From the NCBI GenBank assembly GCA_036346375.1, contig CM070515.1:13538423-13602422 (forward strand): 64,000 nt of DNA, in the 5' to 3' direction. This document shows, in pieces, positions 10,690 to 20,625 of the stretch. Under the pieces are notes generated by a model that made no database searches, had not been told where the DNA came from, and saw only the letters and a program-made list of their open reading frames with translations. The first letter of the stretch is position 1. Each line of letters begins with the position of its first letter. Both the position numbers and the translations under genes were made by a program. This DNA comes from Guadua angustifolia. Lineage: Eukaryota > Streptophyta > Magnoliopsida > Poales > Poaceae.

Positions 10690-12782
10690 CACAGTAGTGC
10701 TAGTGAACAGTAAATCAGCACGATTTCAAAATCAAAAATCAGTGTATCTTTTGATAGGCTAATCGAAAACACATGAAACTTTGTATGCACCTTCCTATAG
10801 GTTTCAGGAACATATTCCAACCTTCAATAGTAAGGATTGATGTCAAAATTTTGACTTTTTTAAAATTTGCCATGGCGGTATCGACTTTCTTGACCATTCT
10901 GGACCTCAACTCTTTCTTGAGCCTAGTCCCAGCCCGTGACGTTGCCTGCCATGTCCATCACCAATGGATCATACTCCGGTTCATTGTCTTCCTGACTTGC
11001 AACCACTTCCTGGTCTCAATCATCTTCGACATCTCTTAACCGTTCTAGGCCTTAGCTCTCTTAACCTAGTCCAAGTCTCACCTTCACCTCAACACGACCT
11101 AGTCCTGAAATCTTGCAATCAACGCAGACAAGAAACACATCATATAGCACTATTTATAAATATATATAATTAAATCAACAAAATTTATTCTGAAAAATAA
11201 CTACCGCGCCTTTAGATCGGTAGTGCTGCTCTCCCAATACTACTACTCCTAGCACGCCAGTAGTGCCGCTTTGCTAAACCTCAGAAGAACACTTCGCTGT
11301 GAAAAAGCTATTGCTCCTACGGCTGATGCTACCGTAGGCCGACACTACCTCCACTCCCAGGCCAGTAGTGCCGCCTGGTCGGCACTACCATGCCTCCAAA
11401 GCCGGTAGCGCACCCTGAACTAACAGCTCCTCAAATTGTTTCAAATTCAAAATAGAATTCAAAGCAAACTCAACCTTTGAGCACCGTGCTCAAACACTGT
11501 CAATAATTCATCACAAACATGATAAACCTTCAAATGATCTTTCACTCCATCTCCCAGTCGCCCATGGATAAGGAGACTTCCACGGACATGGTTGGTCAAT
11601 TGCCCCCCATGGCAACCACACTTGGTCTGGGCCATGGCAGTACAGGAACTAGTTGGCACCGGCCCCACAAAAAGCCGGGTTAATGCTGATGCTTCCAGTA
11701 GATAACCTCGCAAGTCCACCCCTTGGCTCTTTACATGGCATCAATGCCCTTGTGGACCAAGACCCTCCTAGCACACCAGCGCTGATATACCTTTTGGAAC
11801 ATCTCCTTTACGCAACGCTTATGAACTGTCACAGGCAACCGGGTTTATATATAATGCATCAATCGACCGGGCTTGTTTGTCAGCGACTTTGTAACGGCGC
11901 TCCAAACCGAATGGCTTGTAAGATAGGATCTCCTCCCAATGGGAATTAGCTGTGGCATCTCAGGATTCCACCAGCTTGTCTTAACTTTCTAGAGAGAGAG
12001 AGACAGACAGACAGAGGATTAGATACACGGCACATTGTTACGGAGCCCCCGAATCGGTTCGACGGTGACGGCTGACCTAACAATTGAATTCGTATTTAAT
12101 CATCGCGAATTATAATCATTACTTCGATCTATCCACTTTTTGGGAATTTCATTTTTCTCTTCTTTTCGCGCCTCATTTTGCGTGGGTCGACACGTCAAGC
12201 ACGGCACGATGTGGACGGTGCCTCCGAGGGTACGTGCCCTGATGATGACTACTAAATTTTCAGATGATCAGATCCGTTTACGTCCAGCGAGCTTAATAGA
12301 GGGGCAGAGTTTCCTGCACTGTGTAATCAGTGGTAGAAAACGAAGCAGAGGAAATGCTTGTTACAGTTGAACTGGGCCTGAGGCGAGTAGATCGCTTCGA
12401 TCTTTTTCCGGATTTGGTTCGGTCATGGAATGGATCAATCAATCATCGGCGGATGTCAATATGTCATGATGAGGCAGTGGGTTCGATTCAATTCCTGATG
12501 GATTATCATTGCGATTATTACCATCAGACTGAGAACACAGGGGCCATACCCTCAGATCTACTAGCTCGCACCGAGCCTCAGTTCAATACAGTGGCCGCCT
12601 GCATGGATCGATCGTTTCGGATCATATGCTGACGGAGCATCGTCGCCTGTCCGATTGCCGTCATCGTTTTCAGTCCAACCGATCGACAGCCGCGTCGAGG
12701 CATCCGAGATCGACACTGACGCCGACGCGCCGGGAAATCCCTTTCCATGGAACATAATCCGTTTGGGTTTTGGAGGCGCCAG
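10690..12782. other. Repeat-derived and intergenic DNA
   Basis: No gene is supported. At 11210-11412 GGTAGTGC, CAGTAGTGCCG and CGGCACTACC words recur about eight times, as in subterminal repeats of a large transposon. A short (GA)n/(GACA)n tract lies at 11990-12014. ORFs at 11459-11719 (minus), 11653-11949 (plus) and 12330-12632 (plus) are not recognisable. Confidence 0.4.
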
Positions 12783-12793
12783 CAAGGATTGAA

Positions 12794-13095
12794 GAATTTT
12801 TGTTTAAAATAATATATATTTAATGAAAAATTACAGAAATAATATGCCGAAAATAAAAATAACAGTTCTACACACCTGTCGCAATTTGAAATTGCGACAG
12901 GTCTCTGTCGCAATTTGAAATTGTGACAGAGAGCCTGTCGCTAATCGTTGGGGCGAGATACAATGCGTTTCCAAATTACGACAGAGAGCCTGTCGCAATT
13001 TGGAATTGCGATAGGTGTGCAGATCTGTTATTTTTATTTTGGCATATTATTTCTGTAATTTTTTATTAAATATATATTATTTTAAACAAAAATTC
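12794..13095. mobile_element. Mutator-type foldback MITE with long hairpin arms
   Basis: The element starts GAATTTTTGTTTAAAATA and ends with its reverse complement. The arms match over about 125 bp with few differences, so the transcript would fold into one long hairpin. It is flanked by a perfect 10-bp direct repeat, AAGGATTGAA (12784-12793 and 13096-13105); 9-10 bp is the Mutator-like range. Each arm contains short palindromes of the form CCTGTCGCAATTT/AAATTGCGACAGG. Confidence 0.85.
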
Positions 13096-13289
13096 AAGGA
13101 TTGAAATCTCCTTTTCGCTCTAAATCTTGTCTATGGCCGGAGAATGAAATCACCACGAGATTTAGAAATTTTGGATAAATTCGGATGAGATACAAAAATA
13201 AAAATCTAAATCTGAATTTTTTTCTACCGAGTAAACCGAAATTTCGGCCAATTTTGTCGAGATCTCGGCAAAATTGCACCGAGCGAAAA

Positions 13290-14330
13290 ATAGATTAAAC
13301 GACATCAAAAAATTTTGAATTTTTTTTTGTAGGTTCCTAACATATCATTGATGTTTCCATAAAAATTTCAGATGATTATAAAATATGAGAAATTTTAAAA
13401 AATTAAATATTATAACTGTCCTGATAAAACACTGACTAGCAAGTTTGAATCAAATGAAAAATAAAACAAACTATGTTAAAAAAATTTGAACTTTTTTTGT
13501 ACATGGTCATGATGTATCATTAATGTTTTCATAAAATTTTCAGATAATGATCCAACTTTATGAATTTTTAAAAATTCAGATAGTACTACTGTCCTGATAA
13601 AAGCCATACCGGCACACTTCAAGTAAATGAAAAATGGTACAAACCATATTAGAAAATTTTTAAATTTTTTAGATGTTCCTAATATATTATTAATGTTTAT
13701 ATAAAATTTTCATATGATGATCAAACTTCAAGAAGTTCAAAAATTTCTGAAAGTGCCACGTCCTGGTAAAAGCTTAATGATCAATACATAGATCTGCTTT
13801 AATAATAAAAAAGGTTTAAAATTTTAAAAAAATTTCCGAAGGATTCTAAGGAAATGCTTAATATCTCATAAAAACTTGAATCATTATCACACTCCAGTGA
13901 ATTTATAGAATTCTTACAAGTGCACTGTACCATTTATGTTCTTTCTGTTTTTGATTTTTAAAATATAACAAATGAAGTTTAATGTATACATAGATTTGAT
14001 TGAGTAAACAAAAAAGTTGAAATTTTTTGAAAATTTTAGATAATTGTAATGAGGCAATTATTGAGTTTTCATAAAAATTTTGGATCATGATCACACTTGA
14101 GAAAATTTATAAAATTTTGATAAGGTTATTGTCCCAATTATGTTCATTCAGTTTTTGATTTTTTTTAAAAATAACAAATAAAGTTCAATTATTTTGAAAC
14201 TTTTTTAGTATGATCCTACACTTCTTATGACAGTACCATAAATTTTTAACATCATGATAAAGTATGTAAAATTTTATAAAAATCCAATAGTGTTTTTATA
14301 GTTTTAAAAAAATATCTCAAAAATTCAGAT
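13290..14330. repeat. ~170-bp AT-rich tandem repeat, about six diverged copies
   Basis: The anchor CATAAAAATTTCAGATGAT and its variants recur near 13360, 13530, 13700, 13867, 14070 and 14237. Each is preceded by a run of A then TTGAAYTTTTTT and followed by a TACTGTCCTGATAAA-like block. Spacing is about 167-170 bp, with one longer interval of ~203. Divergence is high, so the array is old. No ORF of interest. Confidence 0.75.
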
Positions 14331-14689
14331 TTTCAACAAATTTTCATAGGAGTTGACTTTCTTAGGGGTTATTGGACCAAATCTAGTAAAAAAAAGTTAA
14401 AAACTAGTCAAAAATCCCGAGATCTCGGTGAGAACTCGCCGAGATTTATGAGATTACTGTAGCAATTTAAATTTTCTTGATTTTTTTTACTCCGGCCAGC
14501 ATTTCGAAATTCGTCCATGTCCGTAAATCGAGATCTCACGAAATTTCGGCGAGATTTTAATCCTTGGGCGTCAGGTGGGTATTTCTTTCGTCTAAGTAAT
14601 ATCGCTTCATGCAAGGTGCAGCTCTCCCACGTGTTCTCAGTACAAAAATAAACAGATTTTATGGTGTAGTATATTGATAGTATATAATA

Positions 14690-15418
14690 CTCTCTCCGTT
14701 TCTAAATAGACGATATTTTAGGATTTTACGCTTCAACCGACGCACATATAGAAATGATCAAATCGTCCTATTACTCTTAGATGATGTGTGTTATTCCATT
14801 CTATAGTAATAAATAGCATCCAAGTAATGAATGGTAGGGGTATAGCAAGGAAAAAGGTTAAAGATTGTCTCAAAATTATAGAATAACATGTATTTGGAAC
14901 AAAATTTGAAAACTAGAATAGCATGTATTCAGGAACGGAGGTGTCGACGTTTGTTATCGGTAATAATGAAAACAGGGCTAGGCGCTAGATCCAAACTTGA
15001 TGGTAATACAAGCCACGGGAATTATACAGGTTTGGGCTCTCGCGGAGGAGATAATACCCTAATCCTGTGCTCTGGAATTATATGTGGCTAGCTATTTTGC
15101 TGATGAGATCATATGCTGTTGTTCTCTCGTCCTTCCCTTTATATAGCAAAGGAGGGCGGTTACAAAAGAGAGTCCTGATCAGATACAAAGCAGGGATTAT
15201 ATCTCCTGTACTTATCCGTTTTGGCAACAACTCAGATTACAATCGTATCCTACCTAATCCGGATCGATTGCCATCTTCAGGGCTTCCTTGCTTTGTACGT
15301 TTGGCGCAACCCTGGTAGCTTCTATTTCCCTGCAGTTGGTCCGGCCCAGTCTTATTCAGTTGGGCCTTGCAGGCCTGCCTTGCAGATACCCGTGGTGTAT
15401 ATATCCCACAGGAGGGAG
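14690..15418. mobile_element. Stowaway MITE interrupted by a solo LTR
   Basis: The left TIR starts CTCTCTCCGTTTCTAAATAG after a TA (14688-14689). The right TIR reads GGAACGGAGG and, after the inserted LTR, GAG followed by TA (15419-15420). Removing the insertion and one copy of GGAGG leaves a MITE of about 255 bp with the standard Stowaway ends and TA target duplication. Confidence 0.85.
14942..15410 (+). mobile_element. Solo LTR (469 bp), probably gypsy-type
   Basis: It begins TGTCGACG and ends ATATCCCACA. The flanks are a perfect 5-bp target duplication, GGAGG (14937-14941 and 15411-15415), inside the Stowaway TIR. A plus-strand TATA-like box (TTTATATAG) lies near 15137. No internal coding region exists. 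Orientation is inferred from the TATA box and the TATATATCCCACA-type terminus. Confidence 0.8.
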
Positions 15419-16540
15419 TAGGTAGTAGAAATCAAATCCAGTCATTAATTCGTTAAGAGTATTTTTATTACTCTACCATCAGAGAAAATATAAATAAATA
15501 CTAACTAATCTAATTCATTCGATCGAAAAGAATAAACACTTTATATTAAATTTAGTGGACTATAAAGAAAAGCTTAAAAAATACTATATGATGCGTGCGA
15601 TTAACGTCGTACCAATGATATGGATATGCACCTTCAGACCACGAGGCATCTCCAGGAAGAATGCAATCTGGTGGACCAAAGAGTGTAGGCTGCAAGCTCT
15701 GCTCCAGCTCGACGAGATGTACGCTGTGCTTGACCAAATGAAGCGTAGGAAAGAGCATGTGATGCTTGTGCCGATTCGCGTGGCGGTGCCTGCACCGCCG
15801 ATGCACGTCGCGTACCTGCTCGCCACTCGCCAGAAAGGATTTAACAGGATGGTTCTATTGTACTTGGTTAATAGAATGGTTCGATATTTATAAAAAATTT
15901 GTTTAAATTTGTATCTGAATGTTCCATTTAAATAACCAAATACATGAATTATTTTTTTAAACTATCTCATATATGTACCACTTGATACAACACCAAACAC
16001 ACCCCTAATTAAGATCAATTCTCTTTGAGGGAAAGGTTGTGATCAAATTGAATGTAGAATCAATGAGGTGAAAGAGTGGTAGTCCCTAACCTCACTCCTG
16101 ACACAGTAGCTAACGAGCAGTGTTACTTCTTGAGTAGTTAAGAGCGCTGCTTATATGCCTATATGCAGCAGCATTTTCTTACAAAAGTTTTTACAAAGAA
16201 TAATCGGCAAGGGTTTAAACAAATACTGGAATAACATTTCGGTACGCTTTGAAGCCACGGGCTACATCCCAGATGTCTTACCAGTTGAACTACAATGGAT
16301 TGACGTGCATGTGAACAAGATACCGGTCATTGCACCATTTTTCCGCCCTAAAGAACATCTTGTCTAAGTATTCTTTTAGATTCAGAAAAAAAGGCATCAC
16401 TCTCATAATTTTTTTGTTTTTTGAAACGTGTATTGGTTCACTCTGTGGAATGGGGTGAGCAAACAGCTGTACGGATCGTTTTACAACTTGCATCCACGCC
16501 ACAACATAAAAAAAACATATCTGAGTTTGAGTGTGGTACG
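15419..16540. other. Intergenic, no gene recognised
   Basis: ORFs at 15555-15893 (plus) and 15552-15806 (minus) overlap each other, match no family I know and show no supporting splice or promoter signals. Nothing else is recognised. Confidence 0.4.
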
Positions 16541-16544
16541 AATT

Positions 16545-16760
16545 TGTTTCCAACTCTTTCTCAAATCTACTCTTATATGGTGTCTATTATGTACCACTAT
16601 GAATATGTTCTTATAATTTATAGGACGAACAAGCAGTTTCATTGTAAACATTTTCTTATATAGTGATATAGTCTTTATGCGCACATGGTTTTTCTCACAA
16701 GGATTTTCTATGTAAAATCCCCGTCTCTTGTCTCCTTTGATCCTATATTTTCTGCCGTAC
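16545..16760 (+). repeat. Diverged repeat, copy A
   Basis: The block with CTCAAATCTACTC, TCTATTATGTACCACTAT, TCTTATATAGTGATATAG and TTTTCTATGTAAAATCCC recurs as copy B at 17505-17775 plus 18668-18757 in the same orientation. In copy A the parts are contiguous. Family unknown. Confidence 0.6.
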
Positions 16761-17504
16761 GTTTTGTAATAAGTGGTATAAGTGCTTAGGTTCATGATCC
16801 GAGTTGCTGCACCTGGGAGGAGACTCCCGGGGGCGGCCATCACATGGTAACTACAATACGATGTACAATGAATTGCACCAAGAGTCTTCCACCTGACATC
16901 AAGTCACTGACAATGCCGATCGAGGTAGCATCGTACTCTCCGGAGTTCTATTGTTTACAAGTTAAGTTTTTGCTCTAATATTAGTTTAAGATGAAGGGTT
17001 CAAGTATAAGAAGGAGTTTGCTTCTGCGTGGATAATATAACATTGTTCAGTTGTCATAGCTCGATATGAGGAGCCTGCTGTAATTTATACTCTATTAATA
17101 GCACAACAATTTCTTTCATTTTGATAGTTTTGCAGTAGTTTCGACCATATCATGAAATTAAATTATCTTTGAAGTCAGTAATTTAATGTACATGATGACT
17201 ACAAGTGCAAGTTGCTCTCTATTGAGCATTGTTTATCGAATTTTGTGTTCTAGGTGGAGCATATGAAATATACATGATATGAGTTCTATGTTATCTATCA
17301 AGCACCACATGTGATGTTTTAGCTTACAAGAAGCGTTTTGGATAAGACTATTACAGTCTTTCTTGTTCAGATTAGTTATTTAGACTTTTGGCGTATAAGG
17401 TGTTAATGATGATTTGTTTCGAGGTTATTCGCGTTATATTTTGGCTACAAGAGGAATTCATTTGAAGATAGAGATTGTTGAGTCTATGTGTGATATAAAT
17501 TCTT

Positions 17505-18757
17505 TTCCTACTCTAACTCAAATCTACTCCTACACAAAGTCTATTATGTACCACTATAAATAAGGAGATTTGAGGATAACCCCCAAGTTGAGAACCTTAA
17601 ATATACATATGTGTCTATGACATATGGGTCTGACCATATGTCATCATATTTACAAAGCCACCTCAAGCATACTTACAATTATTTCCTATAAATATGCTCT
17701 TATAGTCCATAGCAAGAGCAATAGCTTTATTGTAAATATCTCCTTATATAGCGATATAGGGCTATGACTATTTTGAGGTTAACCTAAAACTAACAAATTT
17801 AAGGTCACCTTCTTAAGATGCTATATATTATCTTCTCCATTCACCACCCCTTTCCATTTCCCCTACTCACTTCCCCTACCCCTTCTTCCCTCTCTAATGT
17901 AAAATTTAAAATTAGCATATTTAAACTTTAAAAATTTTAAATAGGAATTTTTAACTCAAAAATATTAAATCAAAAAATCAAATTAGAAAATTTCAACTTA
18001 CAATGTTTCAACAAGAAAAGTTTTAAATCAAAAAATTCAAATAAAAAAATGAACTCAAAAGGTTTTAACTTGAATAAAGTTCAAATCAGAAAACTTTTGA
18101 TTCAAAAGCTTTCAGTTTGAAAAGTTTTGATTCAAAAGCTTTCAATTTCAAAAATTTTTGGTTGAAAAGTTTCGATTCAAAATTCAAGCCAAAAAATTTC
18201 AAATCAAAAAGTTCCAATTCAAAAAAAAGAAATCAAAAAATTTCAAATTAGAAAGTTCCAACTCAAAAAAATTTAAATCGAAAAGTTTCAGCTTTGAAGA
18301 TATTCAATTAAAAGCTTCCGGATTGAAAAGTTTTTATTCATCAAACTTTCGGTTTGAAAAATTCTCTTAAAAAACTTTCGAATATTGTTAAAAAATACTT
18401 GTTTTAAAAAACATAAGAAGAAAATTTAAAATACAAAAACTATTTTGAGCTCGAGGGGAAGGGAATGAAGAGGAAAGATGGATGGAGGAGGTGTTGTCAC
18501 CTATCATAAGGAGAGTGCATTTGAGGGTGAAGAAAAGTGATGGAAGGAAGGAGGTGATACCACTTATTACACGAAGAGAGCCTTTGAGGAGATGCTGCCA
18601 CTTGTTACAAAGAGAAGGTATACTTACCATTGGTGAGGGTAACCTTAAATTAGCAATTCCCATGATACATCTATTGTGGTCTCGTGGTTTTTTCTGTGAG
18701 GGTTTTCTACGTAAAATCCCTGCCTGCCATTCCCTTCCATCCTATATTTGTAACAAA
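17505..18757 (+). repeat. Diverged repeat, copy B, with two insertions
   Basis: Copy B repeats copy A but carries a ~125-bp insertion near 17567-17690, flanked by TATAAA on both sides, and a ~0.9-kb segment at about 17775-18660. The larger segment is flanked by similar direct repeats (GAGGTTAACCTAAAACTA and GAGGGTAACCTTAAATTA) and includes the minisatellite at 17895-18400. No coding sequence is recognised. Confidence 0.5.
17895..18400. repeat. Degenerate ~20-bp A/T-rich minisatellite
   Basis: Variants of AAAAGTTTCAATTCAAA repeat every ~20 bases for about 500 bp. A plus-strand ORF at 18158-18370 is a run of Lys/Phe/Ser residues produced by this repeat and is not a real gene. Confidence 0.75.
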
Positions 18758-20560
18758 ACAGAACCCAACAGTCAGCATTGCTCGCCACACGCAGGGCACG
18801 CAATTTATTGTGATATATCGCCTGCTGCATCTTAAGCAGACTAGCAGTACAATTGCACAGGCTGGTATGCACATCGCCATGCAGCAGTGCGAAATTGATC
18901 AGGAGAAGAAATGGCCAGGCATGGCATTTATCACGTCCTGCGTCCCGCTGCTTTCGCTGCATGATAAAGTTTGGCGCCTCACAGCGATGTTTAACCTTCA
19001 GAATGTCGAGCGGGACAACGACCATGGAGCCCCGAATTTCCTGGCATTTCCAGCTTCGGCTAAAGCACAACAAATCTGAAGCCATCGATTCAATTCGAGT
19101 ATAAATACTTGTAGCCTTTCATGAAGCGTGCGAACGGAGCAGCAGCAGTAGTAGCGGAGTATTTAACTTGCAAGATTCGTAGTACTACTGTACTGAATTG
19201 CTGCGAAGTGACAGATCCTTTTGCTGCGAGGCTAATGAGCTATACCTTTCAGTTATCAATTTTTAACAGCCTGTCCAGTGCCCATTCTCTTAGGACGGGA
19301 CAAAATTGAGTGGTGGTTGTACAGTGTACAGTTAAATGGCCTTTTCCCGGGAGTAAGAAACGGAGCCGAGAGCGACGCGAAACCTAACTGCGGAATTGGC
19401 AGGCGAGGAAAATACGCTTGCTTTTAAGTTATCTGTAGAAATTGTGCACATGAGTCGGAGAAAGACAACAAAGGCTGACCTGATGCTGACACTGACCGGT
19501 ACTACGGCGGAACACCATTTGGAGGCTTGCCTGCATGCTTGTCCGTGGAAGAAAGCCGCACAGATCCCAATTAAGCTATCGTCGTCAACGGTTATATATC
19601 GTTCACTCGACTAATCGACTTCCTCAGAACTAATTTTATACAGCCTTCTTTTTAGGAAGACAGTTCATTTGCGGTGAGTCGCGTCTTAACATAAAGCACA
19701 GTTGAGCGACTACTTTGAGCGCCTTGTTGAAAGGAAAATCGTGCAAAATGACCATGGATTGGAGTCCATGTTCGAAAATTTCGCCCGTACGCGCAGCACT
19801 GTTCTTGGCGTGCACAGGCAACTGGGGATGCATGGCACAATTGAAGGACAGGGGATGGGCAGCAAGAACGCACTGTGCTGCAGCACAGCACACAATGAGA
19901 TCCAGCGAGGAGCTGAGAGGGAGGGATCGTAGAAAAGCGACGCGTAACCTACTAAACTTTGGTTGAGCGTGACGCCGTGACGTGCGTTTGTTCTAACCGC
20001 CGGGAGGAAGGTGACAGCTGAATACGTAGCAACAGGACACGGGACAATTAAGGTGTTTTTGCCAATCCTACTATAGTCAGTCCAGCCAGTATGGCAACTC
20101 GTTTTTTTCTGGCTAACGACCAGCCTGATTTTCACTAGCTGTAAACACTTCGACTTTAACCACTTCATGTCTGTAAGTTGTGAATCTCATATGAATAAAT
20201 TAGTCAAACATGAAATACAACACAAAAGCTATTCCAAGAAATAGTTACAACAGTAGCTATGTAGCTTAGTTGAAAGAAAAATGGTGGGAAGGTGAGGATA
20301 GCTATCATAGACAAAATGCAGTAGTACATTCCACCCAGCTACTTGGCCAGCTCATACACATTAGGAAGTGGTGTTTGTAATATCTGCACCATATCTTATA
20401 CACGAACCATTGATAATTACGTTACATCAATATAATCCCAGATGTTTTGAAAGAATCACATCGCCCTACAGGCAGAATATGATAAACAAATTCATCTCTT
20501 AGAGCCTAAAGACTGTTAGCTTCAGAGTTCAGTTCAGAGCTTCACTTGCACTGCCACTGA
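18758..20560. other. Intergenic DNA downstream of the bHLH gene
   Basis: No gene is supported. ORFs at 18645-19085 (minus) and 19710-20168 (minus) overlap opposite-strand ORFs of similar size and match nothing I know. The part closest to 20626 is probably the bHLH 3'UTR, but I see no decisive polyadenylation signal. Confidence 0.4.
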
Positions 20561-20625
20561 TGTTGTACCTCGATCTTCCTATGTACAAATTATGAAACTT
20601 TTCCTTGATCAATGATCTACGCTCA

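Larger units (their letters stand above)
12783..14566. mobile_element. hAT-like non-autonomous element interrupted by a MITE
   Basis: The left TIR CAAGGATTGAAATCTC (split by the inserted MITE: 12783-12793 then 13096-13112) pairs with GAGATTTTAATCCTTG at 14551-14566. The flanks are GGCGCCAG (12775-12782) and GGCGTCAG (14567-14574), an 8-bp target duplication with one change. Eight bases and CA-ended TIRs are typical of hAT elements. The inside is non-coding: GAGATCTCG-rich subterminal arms around ~170-bp tandem repeats. Without the MITE it is about 1.47 kb. Confidence 0.75.

Noticed and set aside
11653..11949. 98-codon plus-strand ORF opposite an 86-codon ORF
   Set aside because: Overlapping opposite ORFs in repeat-derived DNA without conserved motifs.
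13290..14330. CRISPR-like direct repeats
   Set aside because: Units are ~170 bp, diverged throughout with no repeat/spacer alternation, in a plant transposon; it is an ordinary tandem repeat.
18158..18370. Lys/Phe-rich 70-codon ORF
   Set aside because: Direct product of a ~20-bp minisatellite.
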